A stretch of 64,000 nucleotides of DNA from Janthinobacterium lividum (lineage in GTDB: Bacteria > Pseudomonadota > Gammaproteobacteria > Burkholderiales > Burkholderiaceae_D), in assembly GCF_034424625.1 (NCBI RefSeq), contig NZ_CP139976.1:1116001-1180000 (forward strand), written 5' to 3'. The notes beneath the pieces are model-generated. The model saw only the letters and a list, made by a program, of their open reading frames with translations, was not told the origin of the DNA and did not search any database. The first letter of the stretch is position 1. Every line of letters starts with the position of its first letter. Below are positions 37,555-44,884 of this stretch, one piece after another. A program made the translations under genes and the position numbers.

Positions 37555-37584
37555 AAAAGCGACATCGCGGTGTCGCTTTTTTTT
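37555..37584 (+). terminator. Intrinsic terminator after dxs
   Basis: AAAAGCGACA pairs with TGTCGCTTTT (37555-37564 and 37571-37580) around a 6-nt loop, followed by further T to 37584. Confidence 0.9.
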
Positions 37585-37669
37585 CGCCCGCAGTCCATTT
37601 ACGCTGCACTGCAACATTTTTCACCGGGGAATGCTACGATGACGCTTTGATACCCTTTCAAAGCCGATC

Positions 37670-39787
37670 TTGCATTTCAGGAAACTTCACCGCCGTTCGC
37701 GCGCGCTGGCCAGCCGCTGGCTGACGGGCATGCACGCCTATACCGATACCCTGGCGCAGCGCCGCCCCCTGTGGATGGTCAGCCTGGCCATCGATGAAAC
37801 GAACCTGTCCGAGGGCTTGCGGGCCGCCTGCGCTTCGAGCGCCATGCTGCTGCTGGGCCTGCTGTTTGACCACCCCGATTTTTCCTGGGCCGCTATCGGC
37901 GCCTTCTGGACTTGCCTGGCCGACGCGGCGGGCACGCGGCGCATGCGCTTTGTCTCGATGGTGGGCTTCGGCTTGCTGTCGACCGTGGCCGGCGGCCTGA
38001 CGGCGCTGGCGGCCGGCCATGGCCTGGCGGCGGCCGCCATCGCCGTGCTGCTGTTTTCCTGGGCCGGCGCGCTGGCGCGCATCTGGGGCGCGGCCACGGC
38101 GCAGGTGGCCATCCTGGCCGCCACGGCGTGCGTGGTGATGGTCACGCATCCGCTGGAATCGATGACGCAGACGGCGCCTTTCCTGGGCCTGTACATGTTC
38201 GGCTGCCTGTTCGCCACCGTGCTCAGTTTTACCATCTGGCGCATCCACCCGTTCAGCCCTGCCAGGCGCGCCATTCGCGCCGCGTATTCGCGCCTGGCCG
38301 GCATCGCGCGCGACAATGCGCGCTTTCTCGAACATGATGCCGCGCAGGCGGACGCGGCAGCGCATGGCGCCAGCTACCGTTCGCAGGCCCGCGCCGCGCT
38401 GGAAGCGGCGCGGGTGGCGCTGGCCGCCGTGCCGCCCGCGCGCGCGGGCCGCAGCGCCCTGTACGACAACCTGCTGCTGGCGCTCAGCGACGCCGAGCGC
38501 ATCTTCGCCTATCTGATCGCCGTCACGCATACGTGCGAGCGCGAGCAGCAGCGCCTGCGCCAGGACCCGCGCGCGCGGCGCAGCCTGGAAGTGATGGCCG
38601 TGCTGCTGCGCCGCCTGGGGCAAGCCGTGCAGCGCCAGCCGGAAACGCCGCCGCTGGCCTTGCAGCGCCGCCTGGCCGGCTGCGGACGGCGCCTGGAAGC
38701 GGCGCTGGGCGCCTTGCTGCCGCTGCGCCTGAACGTGGACTTCATGGAGCTGGGCTTGCCGCGCGCGGCGCAGCTGCCGTGGCGCGAAGCGGCCTTCCTG
38801 GCGCTGGGGCAGGCGTGGCAGACGGCAAAAGTCAATGCCACGCCGCAGTCGCTGAGCTGGCGCCATGCGGCGCGCGTGTCGCTGGCGACGACGGCCGGCT
38901 TCCTGCTGGTCGAGGCCTTGCATATTCCGTTCGGCTACTGGGCCACCATGGCGACCTTGCTGATACTGCAGCCGTCCGTGTCGACCACCTGGCCGCGCGG
39001 CATCGAGCGGGTCGCGGGCAGCGTGCTGGGCGCCGTGCTGGCCGTGCTGATCGGCCTGGTCATTTACACGCCGCTGGGCATCTCGCTGGTGGTGTTTCCC
39101 CTGATCGTCGCCACCATGGCCTTGCGCCGCGTTAGCTACAGCCTGCACGTGCTGTTCATGACGCCGGCCTTCGTGCTGGTGGCCGATTATGCGGCGCCGG
39201 CCAGCGAGATGGTGTATGCGATGAGCCGCCTGGGCAACAATGTGCTGGGCTGCGTGCTGGCCCTGCTGGCCACGTTTTTCCTGTGGCCGGACCGCGAGGC
39301 GGACGACCTGGACCAGCGCCTGGCGAAAGCCGTGTCGGCCAACCTGAAATACCTGCTGGCCGTGCTGGCGGCGGGTGGACGCTGGGATAGCGCCATCGCG
39401 CGCCTGCGCCGCGAGGCGGGACTGGCCAGCAATAACGCGGAACAGGTCTTGCAGCGCTTGCGTATCGAGCGCCGCCTGGACCGCAGTAGCGGCGTGGGTC
39501 TGGCGGCGCTGCGCACCCTGCCGTTGCTGCGCCGCGTGGCGGGCAGCACGGCGCGCATCAGTCTGAGTCCCCAGGCCGAGCCGGCGCCGCCCGAATTGCA
39601 ACGGTGGATTGCCGCCGTCAGCGGGGAAATCGATGCCTTGCTGCGTGGTGAAGCCGATGCCAGCGCGCCTGCTCCGTGCATTGCCGAGGGATTGACGGCC
39701 CTGCAGGCCGATGCCGTGGCCCAGGTGCAGCTGCTGCGCGGCTTGCTGCGCGAGCATGTGCAGGCGCTGGCTGGCGGCGCGCGGTGA
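37670..39787 (+). CDS. FUSC-family (YccS/AaeB-like) membrane protein
   Basis: A protein of about 705 aa with two blocks of hydrophobic helices (about 48-195 and 400-535) separated by a cytoplasmic helical region, the fusaric-acid-resistance/YccS layout. The C-terminal part (about 540-705) is cytoplasmic and Arg/Ala-rich. Family members are aromatic-acid or phenazine efflux components, often with an HlyD partner, which is not present here. The start is uncertain: TTG at 37670 gives the full frame, and the ATG at 37730 is an alternative. Neither has a clear ribosome-binding site. Confidence 0.85.
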   Translation: MHFRKLHRRSRALASRWLTGMHAYTDTLAQRRPLWMVSLAIDETNLSEGLRAACASSAMLLLGLLFDHPDFSWAAIGAFWTCLADAAGTRRMRFVSMVGFGLLSTVAGGLTALAAGHGLAAAAIAVLLFSWAGALARIWGAATAQVAILAATACVVMVTHPLESMTQTAPFLGLYMFGCLFATVLSFTIWRIHPFSPARRAIRAAYSRLAGIARDNARFLEHDAAQADAAAHGASYRSQARAALEAARVALAAVPPARAGRSALYDNLLLALSDAERIFAYLIAVTHTCEREQQRLRQDPRARRSLEVMAVLLRRLGQAVQRQPETPPLALQRRLAGCGRRLEAALGALLPLRLNVDFMELGLPRAAQLPWREAAFLALGQAWQTAKVNATPQSLSWRHAARVSLATTAGFLLVEALHIPFGYWATMATLLILQPSVSTTWPRGIERVAGSVLGAVLAVLIGLVIYTPLGISLVVFPLIVATMALRRVSYSLHVLFMTPAFVLVADYAAPASEMVYAMSRLGNNVLGCVLALLATFFLWPDREADDLDQRLAKAVSANLKYLLAVLAAGGRWDSAIARLRREAGLASNNAEQVLQRLRIERRLDRSSGVGLAALRTLPLLRRVAGSTARISLSPQAEPAPPELQRWIAAVSGEIDALLRGEADASAPAPCIAEGLTALQADAVAQVQLLRGLLREHVQALAGGAR

Positions 39788-39830
39788 CGCCATCGTGCTG
39801 ACGCGTTTTTTCGGCGTCGTGTAGCCGCTC

Positions 39831-39857
39831 GGCCGGCTGCGCCCGCAACCGGCCTTT
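39831..39857 (+). terminator. Probable terminator after the FUSC gene
   Basis: GGCCGG and CCGGCC (39831-39836 and 39849-39854) enclose inner TGCG/CGCA pairs. Only three T follow, so efficiency is doubtful. Confidence 0.45.
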
Positions 39858-39974
39858 ACTGATTGCGGCGCCAATATTGTATAGACGTTTGGCGCCTCCC
39901 AATCTCTCCAAATTCCACATTTCATGGGCTGTCCCGATATATTTTCCAAACTGGAAATTTATCGAAAGGAAACG

Positions 39975-40003
39975 TTGACTCTAAAATAAGTGCGGTCTAT
40001 ATT
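39975..40003 (+). promoter_or_regulatory. Near-consensus sigma-70 promoter of the peptide cluster
   Basis: TTGACT (39975-39980), a 17-bp spacer and TATATT (39998-40003). The start would be near 40010, about 80 nt before the first peptide ATG. This is the best -35/-10 pair noticed in the window, suggesting strong or constitutive expression of the cluster. Confidence 0.75.
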
Positions 40004-40088
40004 CGATTTTGTAGCAAGCAAAGATGAAATTTCTTACGACTGGTCTGACGCGATTGCCTGGTGCAATAGCTCACATGGAGAGTAGTAA

Positions 40089-40274
40089 ATGAAAAAGATT
40101 GCCGCATTTATTTTTACCGTGGGATTGAGTGCTTCCTATGCCATTGCTTCGGATATCGGCTGCTCCAGCTGCGAAGAGGAATTGCGGGAATGCACGATGA
40201 TGAACGGCGACAGATCCCCCTTTTGCATAGGCAGTTACAAAGCCTGCCTGAAAGTCTGCCAAATCGGCGCCTGA
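40089..40274 (+). CDS. Small secreted six-cysteine peptide 1
   Basis: A 61-aa precursor with a Sec signal peptide (MKKIAAFIFTVGLSASYAIA, cleavage near residue 20) and a mature peptide of about 41 aa. The cysteines are at 25, 28, 35, 46, 53 and 57 (C-x2-C-x6-C-x10-C-x6-C-x3-C). On helices these lie on one face, so a helix-turn-helix with nested disulfides 25-57, 28-53 and 35-46 is a natural model (inference). GGAG lies 8 nt before the ATG. First gene after the promoter and one of four related genes; no known family recognised. Loss of one residue in the first spacing distinguishes it from the other three. Confidence 0.8.
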   Translation: MKKIAAFIFTVGLSASYAIASDIGCSSCEEELRECTMMNGDRSPFCIGSYKACLKVCQIGA

Positions 40275-40355
40275 TATCCATGTTGCATTGCGAGGCGGCC
40301 GGCAAGCGCACGCTGCGCCGGCCGCCCTCGATCATTGACGCCTCTGACAATACTT

Positions 40356-40736
40356 ATGATGCAGAAAAAAATTAAAACCATCGCCATGTATGGCTTGATC
40401 CTGGCCGCCGGCCTGGGCAGCGGGTATGGCCTGTCCTTGTTGCCCGGTTTGCTCAAGCCGAATTACACCGAGGGTAATTACGCCGCATATTTCCCGAATG
40501 CCCAGGCGAAGGTGGTGTTGTACGGTACGGATTGGTGCGGCTATTGCGCCAAGACGCGCGCGTATTTCAAGGAAAACAAGATCGAATTCGTCGATCTCGA
40601 TATCGAGAAATCACCGGAAGCGAGAAAAGCCCATGAAGAACTCGGCGGCGGCGGCGTACCCGTGGTCTTGATCGGCAACCGCAAGATCCAGGGTTTCAAT
40701 ACTGGCGCGCTGGAAGCGGCGCTGAAGAAAATCTGA
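40356..40736 (+). CDS. Membrane-anchored glutaredoxin-like protein
   Basis: A 126-aa protein. A basic N-terminus (MMQKKIKTIAM) is followed by one TM helix (about 11-33), so by the positive-inside rule the thioredoxin-fold domain (about 50-126) faces the periplasm. The active site is W-CGYC (Cys61 and Cys64), with the cis-Pro loop GVPVVLIGNRKIQGFN and a typical EKSPEARKAHEEL helix. It lies between peptide genes 1 and 2 on the same strand. This suggests it reduces, isomerises or oxidises the peptides' disulfides; the direction is not predictable. It starts at the first of two adjacent ATGs. Confidence 0.85.
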   Translation: MMQKKIKTIAMYGLILAAGLGSGYGLSLLPGLLKPNYTEGNYAAYFPNAQAKVVLYGTDWCGYCAKTRAYFKENKIEFVDLDIEKSPEARKAHEELGGGGVPVVLIGNRKIQGFNTGALEAALKKI

Positions 40737-40767
40737 CGTTTCAACTTGTCAACCTGAAAGGCTCACC

Positions 40768-40959
40768 ATGTTCAAAAAGATTGCCGCTTTCCTGTTTGCC
40801 GCCGGCGCTGCGCTGTCCTTCAATGTCCATGCCGGCGGCCCTGACTGTACCTTTGTCTGCGAACGCAACCTGCTCGATTGCGTGGAATTCGGCCAGCCGG
40901 CCTGCATGGAAAATTATCAGGCTTGTCAGAAGGAATGCCTGCGCCCGCCGCATAACTGA
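40768..40959 (+). CDS. Small secreted six-cysteine peptide 2
   Basis: A 63-aa precursor with signal peptide MFKKIAAFLFAAGAALSFNV and likely cleavage after VHA (22). Cysteines at 27, 31, 38, 46, 53 and 57 give C-x3-C-x6-C-x7-C-x6-C-x3-C, the same mirror-symmetric pattern as its three neighbours with the shortest central loop. The mature part is about 41 aa and acidic in its first half (ERNLLD, VEFGQPA). AAAGG precedes the ATG. It follows the glutaredoxin gene by 31 nt. Confidence 0.8.
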   Translation: MFKKIAAFLFAAGAALSFNVHAGGPDCTFVCERNLLDCVEFGQPACMENYQACQKECLRPPHN

Positions 40960-41045
40960 CGCGCGGAGGCACTTATGGATGACGCGTAAGGGACGGCGCG
41001 CCATGGATGTTGCTCATCGTCTGACATTTCCACAAAGGAGTACCA

Positions 41046-41246
41046 ATGTTTAAAAAACTGGGTTTCTTTTTGTTTGCCATGGGCGTGAGCGCCTCGTATG
41101 CCATCGCTGGCGGCGGCGAGCCGGAATGCTACGCGCAGTGCGAGGACGATCTGGCGCAGTGCATGACGGATCATCCGAGGGCGCCAGGCGCTTGCTTCAA
41201 GATTCACCAGATGTGCAATAAGAGCTGCGATCCATACTTGCCGTAA
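41046..41246 (+). CDS. Small secreted six-cysteine peptide 3
   Basis: A 66-aa precursor. The signal peptide MFKKLGFFLFAMGVSASYAI is nearly identical to that of peptide 4. Cysteines at 28, 32, 39, 50, 57 and 61 give C-x3-C-x6-C-x10-C-x6-C-x3-C. The mature sequence otherwise differs from peptide 4 almost everywhere outside the cysteines. AAAGGAG lies 6 nt before the ATG. It is encoded 86 nt after peptide 2 and 96 nt before peptide 4. No homologous family recognised. Confidence 0.8.
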   Translation: MFKKLGFFLFAMGVSASYAIAGGGEPECYAQCEDDLAQCMTDHPRAPGACFKIHQMCNKSCDPYLP

Positions 41247-41342
41247 ATAATGATTGCCGGTCTGCGTCTGCCAGTCTCCTGGCCAGGCCGACCGAATCAA
41301 CTCATCCGTCCTGCAGTCTCTCATTTCCAAAAAGGAGTGTGT

Positions 41343-41531
41343 ATGTTCAAAAAGCTGGGTTTCTTTTTGTTTGCCATGGGCGTCAGCGCCTCGTATGCGA
41401 TGGCCAGTAGTACCGCCGACATTTCCGAATGCCAGTCCGAGTGCTATATGGCGCTCGATGCCTGTGTCATGGAGTTCAGTGTTCCTTCATGCGTCCGCGC
41501 CAATAAAGTGTGTCTTCAGGCCTGCGGCTGA
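41343..41531 (+). CDS. Small secreted six-cysteine peptide 4
   Basis: A 62-aa precursor. The signal peptide (MFKKLGFFLFAMGVSASYAM) differs from peptide 3 by one residue (I20M); all but one of the base differences there are silent. Cysteines at 30, 34, 41, 50, 57 and 61 give C-x3-C-x6-C-x8-C-x6-C-x3-C; the last cysteine is the penultimate residue. AAAAAGGAG precedes the ATG. The DNA upstream (CATTTCCA, then the ribosome-binding site) is also shared with peptide 3, so the two arose by a local duplication. A terminator follows 25 nt downstream. Confidence 0.8.
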   Translation: MFKKLGFFLFAMGVSASYAMASSTADISECQSECYMALDACVMEFSVPSCVRANKVCLQACG

Positions 41532-41556
41532 GTAACACCCTGCCAGCTGGTAAAGC

Positions 41557-41591
41557 ACGGCGATGCGGTTTGACAGGCATCGCCGTTTTTT
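41557..41591. terminator. Terminator at the end of the peptide cluster
   Basis: ACGGCGATGC pairs with GCATCGCCGT (41557-41566 and 41577-41586), followed by six T. It ends the peptide cluster and faces the convergent cobalamin adenosyltransferase gene. Confidence 0.9.
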
Positions 41592-41594
41592 ATG

Positions 41595-42149
41595 TCATCC
41601 CCGCGTGCGGTCATGCCGCCACAGCACGTCGCTGCCGCCGGCAAAGCGGTTGAGTACGCGCGACAGCACGAACAGCAGGTCCGACAGACGGTTCACGTAC
41701 TGGCGCGGATGTTCGTGGAGGGGTTCCGCATTGGCCAGCGCGACGATGCTGCGTTCGGCGCGGCGGCACACGGTGCGGCACACATGCGCCAGCGAAGCGG
41801 CGCGCGAACCGGCCGGCAGGATGAATTCGGAGAGGGCCGGCAAGTCCGCATTGTATTTCGCCAGCAGGTCGTCGAGGCGCAGCACGTGCTCTTCCTTGAT
41901 CAGCTGGTAGCCGGGGATGCAGATTTCTCCGCCCAGGTCGAACAGGTCGTGCTGGATGGCCACCAGCTCGTCGCGCAAGGCGTCGGGCATGGCTTCGCAC
42001 AGCAGCAGTCCCAGATTCGAATTGAGTTCGTCCACGTCGCCCATGGCGTGGATGCGGGCGCTGTCCTTGCTGGTGCGGCTGCCGTCGCCCAGGCCGGTGC
42101 TGCCATTGTCGCCCGTGCGCGTGGCGATTTTCGAAAGTCGGTTGCCCAT
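41595..42149 (-). CDS. Cob(I)alamin adenosyltransferase, PduO type
   Basis: Transfers adenosyl from ATP to cob(I)alamin to form coenzyme B12. The 184-aa helical-bundle protein has the N-terminal ATP motif TRTGDNGSTGLGDGSR (about 9-24), then DELNS, and the C-terminal RRAERS and YVNRLSDLLFVLSR signature of the PduO family. The start at 42149 has CAGGA upstream. It is convergent with the peptide cluster and divergent from glcD, separated from glcD by about 150 bp. Confidence 0.95.
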   Translation of the reverse strand: MGNRLSKIATRTGDNGSTGLGDGSRTSKDSARIHAMGDVDELNSNLGLLLCEAMPDALRDELVAIQHDLFDLGGEICIPGYQLIKEEHVLRLDDLLAKYNADLPALSEFILPAGSRAASLAHVCRTVCRRAERSIVALANAEPLHEHPRQYVNRLSDLLFVLSRVLNRFAGGSDVLWRHDRTRG

Positions 42150-42300
42150 GATGTCGATCCTGTAAAGAAGAATGGGGGCAGCATACGACACCGCGCGCCG
42201 CCTGGCCCCGGATTTGCGGGCAAATCGGACAAAAAATGCGGCGCGCGCCACTTTTGTGCTTACAATCGTTGCACGCCCATGCCCATTTGCCCTCCATCTT

Positions 42301-43791
42301 ATGCTCAATGCTGCCCCTGAATCCGGATTGACCGCCGCGCGCCAGCAAGCCGTCGTCGCGGCCCTGCTGGCCGTGCTGCCGGCCCGCTGCGTGCTGTCCG
42401 ACGCGGAAGATACGCGCCCGTATGAATGCGATGGCCTGGCCGCCTACCGCCAGCTGCCGATGGTGGTGACCTTGCCGGACACGGAAGAACAGGTCATCGC
42501 CATCCTCGGCGTCTGCCGCGCGTTGAAGGTGCCGATCGTGCCGCGCGGCGCCGGCACGGGCTTGTCGGGCGGCGCCTTGCCGATCGTCGATGGCGTGGTG
42601 CTGTCGACGGCGCGTTTGAACCGCATCGTGCGCGTCGATGCCTATGCGCGCACGGCCGTGGTGCAGCCGGGCGTGCGCAACCTGGCCATTTCCGAAGCGG
42701 CGGCGCCCCACGCGCTGTATTACGCGCCCGATCCTTCCTCGCAGATCGCCTGCAGCATCGGCGGCAACGTGGCGGAAAACTCGGGCGGCGTGCATTGCCT
42801 CAAGTACGGCCTGACCGTGCACAATGTGCTGCGCGTACGCATCGTCACCATCGATGGCGACGTGCTGGAACTGGGCGGCGAATGCCTGGACGCTCCGGGC
42901 CTCGACCTGCTGGCCGTCTTCATCGGCTCCGAAGGCATGCTGGGCATCGTCACGGAAGTGACCGTGAAACTGATACCGAAACCGGCCACGGCCAGGGTCA
43001 TCATGGCATCGTTCGACGACGTCGTCACGGGCGGCAACGCGGTTGCCAACGTGATCGCGGCCGGCATTATTCCGGCCGGGCTGGAAATGATGGACCGGAC
43101 TTCTTCGCGCATGGTCGAACCATTCGTCAAGGCCGGCTACGACATCGACGCGGCCGCCATTTTGCTGTGCGAAGCGGACGGCACGCACGAGGAAGTGGAA
43201 GAGGAAATCGCCCGCATGACGGCCGTGCTGGAAGGGGCGGGCGCCAGCGCCATCGCCGTCTCGCAGTCGGAAGCGGAGCGCATGAAATTCTGGTCTGGCC
43301 GCAAGAACGCCTTTCCCGCCGCCGGGCGCATCTCGCCCGACTACTATTGCATGGACGGCACCATCCCGCGCAAGCGCCTGGCGGAAGTGCTGACGGGTAT
43401 CGCCGGCATGGAAGCGACGCATGGCTTGCGCTGCGCGAACGTGTTCCACGCGGGCGACGGAAATCTGCATCCCCTGATCCTGTTCGACGCCAACATGCCC
43501 GGCGAATTCGAACGCGCCGAAGCGTTTGGCGCGGACATCCTGGCCCTGTGCGTGGCCGTGGGCGGCACCATCACGGGCGAACATGGCGTGGGCATGGAAA
43601 AGATCAATTCCATGTGCGTGCAGTTTACGCGCGCCGAACTCGATACCTTCTTTGCCGTCAAGCGCGCCTTCGATCCCCATACCTTGCTGAACCCGGACAA
43701 GGCGATTCCCACCTTGAACCGCTGCGCCGAATTCGGCAAGATGCATGTGACGGCGGGGCGGCTGCCGTTCGCCAACCTGCCCCGTTTTTAA
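42301..43791 (+). CDS. glcD: Glycolate oxidase FAD-binding subunit
   Basis: Flavoprotein subunit of membrane-associated glycolate (or D-2-hydroxyacid) dehydrogenase. The 496 aa contain the PCMH-type FAD domain with VPRGAGTGLSGGALP (about 80-94) and SIGGNVAENSGG, and a C-terminal FAD-oxidase domain with NVFHAGDGNLHPLILFD and GEHGVGMEK metal/substrate residues. First gene of glcD-glcE-glcF. The start at 42301 is the methionine closest to the conserved N-terminus; no strong ribosome-binding site is evident. Confidence 0.95.
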   Translation: MLNAAPESGLTAARQQAVVAALLAVLPARCVLSDAEDTRPYECDGLAAYRQLPMVVTLPDTEEQVIAILGVCRALKVPIVPRGAGTGLSGGALPIVDGVVLSTARLNRIVRVDAYARTAVVQPGVRNLAISEAAAPHALYYAPDPSSQIACSIGGNVAENSGGVHCLKYGLTVHNVLRVRIVTIDGDVLELGGECLDAPGLDLLAVFIGSEGMLGIVTEVTVKLIPKPATARVIMASFDDVVTGGNAVANVIAAGIIPAGLEMMDRTSSRMVEPFVKAGYDIDAAAILLCEADGTHEEVEEEIARMTAVLEGAGASAIAVSQSEAERMKFWSGRKNAFPAAGRISPDYYCMDGTIPRKRLAEVLTGIAGMEATHGLRCANVFHAGDGNLHPLILFDANMPGEFERAEAFGADILALCVAVGGTITGEHGVGMEKINSMCVQFTRAELDTFFAVKRAFDPHTLLNPDKAIPTLNRCAEFGKMHVTAGRLPFANLPRF

Positions 43792-43807
43792 TTTTCCGGA
43801 GACCCCT

Positions 43808-44878
43808 TTGCAAGCGATAGCGGAACAATTCAGGCAGCGGATCCTGGCGGCCAGCGCGGCGGGCAGTCCCTTGCGCCTGCGCGGCGGCGGCACGAAAGAC
43901 TGGTATGGCCAGCAGTTCGATGGCGAGGTGCTCGATACGCGCGCGTATGCGGGCATCATCGACTATGAACCGACGGAGCTGGTGATCACGGCCCGCTGCG
44001 GCACGCCGCTGGCGGAAATCGAGGCGGCGCTGGCCGCGCGCAACCAGATGCTGGCATTCGAGCCGCCGCACTTCGGCCAGGGCGCCACGGTGGGCGGCGT
44101 CGTCGCCAGCGCCTTGTCCGGCCCGCGCCGGGCCAGCGCAGGAGCCTTGCGAGACTTTGTGCTGGGCGCAGTGCTGATGGATGGCCATGGCGAGCGCCTG
44201 GCGTTTGGCGGGCAAGTCATGAAGAACGTGGCCGGCTACGATGTCTCGCGCCTGCTGGCGGGGTCCCTGGGCACCCTGGGCCTGATCCTGGAAGTGTCGC
44301 TGAAAGTGCTGCCCTTGCCGCTGCGCGAAGCGACGTTTCGCGTGGCCTGTGCGGAAATCGCCGCCTTGCGCATGCTCAATGAATGGGCTGGCAAGCCGCT
44401 GCCGATATCGGCCAGCTGCTGGCATGACGGCGTGTTGACGGTGCGCCTGTCCGGCGCCGAGGCGGCCGTGTCGGCGGCCCTGCAATCCTTGAAAGGCGAG
44501 CTGCTGGCAGCCGATGACGCGGCCGCCTTCTGGCTGTCCGTGCGCGAGCAAACGCACGATTTCTTTACTGGCGCGGGCAGCCTGTGGCGCTTGTCGTTGC
44601 CGCCGCACGCCAGCGCCATGATTCTAAAGGGGCGCCAGCTGATCGAGTGGGGTGGGGCGCAGCGCTGGCTGAAGCTCGATGGCGGCGCCGATGCCGATGG
44701 CGCACGGCACATCCGCCAGGTCATGGCGGCCGCCGGCGGCCATGCCACCCTGTTCCGCGGCGGCGACAAGGCCGTGGGCGTGTTCCACCCGCTGGCGCCG
44801 GCCGTGGCCACCATCCACCAACGCCTGCGGCAGGCTTTCGACCCGGCCGGCATCTTCAACCCGCACAGAATGTATTGA
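43808..44878 (+). CDS. glcE: Glycolate oxidase FAD-binding subunit GlcE
   Basis: Second, shorter flavoprotein subunit (356 aa) of the glycolate oxidase complex. FAD-binding loop LRGGGTKDWYG (about 23-33), then GATVGGVVASALSGPRR, and GQVMKNVAGYDVSRLLAGS, which matches GlcE. The TTG start at 43808 is chosen because GGAG lies 6 nt upstream and no ATG fits. The stop is 6 nt before the glcF start, so the genes are coupled. Confidence 0.94.
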   Translation: MQAIAEQFRQRILAASAAGSPLRLRGGGTKDWYGQQFDGEVLDTRAYAGIIDYEPTELVITARCGTPLAEIEAALAARNQMLAFEPPHFGQGATVGGVVASALSGPRRASAGALRDFVLGAVLMDGHGERLAFGGQVMKNVAGYDVSRLLAGSLGTLGLILEVSLKVLPLPLREATFRVACAEIAALRMLNEWAGKPLPISASCWHDGVLTVRLSGAEAAVSAALQSLKGELLAADDAAAFWLSVREQTHDFFTGAGSLWRLSLPPHASAMILKGRQLIEWGGAQRWLKLDGGADADGARHIRQVMAAAGGHATLFRGGDKAVGVFHPLAPAVATIHQRLRQAFDPAGIFNPHRMY

Positions 44879-44884
44879 GCGCGC

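Larger units (their letters stand above)
39788..40088. other. Intergenic region before the cysteine-rich peptide cluster
   Basis: About 300 bp. The left part holds the FUSC gene's hairpin (39831-39854) and an 8-bp inverted repeat (39867-39874 and 39889-39896, GGCGCCAA type). The right part is AT-richer and carries the promoter described separately plus a 5' leader of about 80 nt. I see no gene. Confidence 0.5.

Noticed and set aside
37658..39949. Open frame antisense to the FUSC gene
   Set aside because: Dominated by Arg/Gln/His/Gly/Ala; overlaps a well-formed multi-helix membrane protein.
41611..43959. Minus-strand open frame across the adenosyltransferase and glcD
   Set aside because: Reads a different frame through a recognised gene and antisense to glcD; no credible start or domain.
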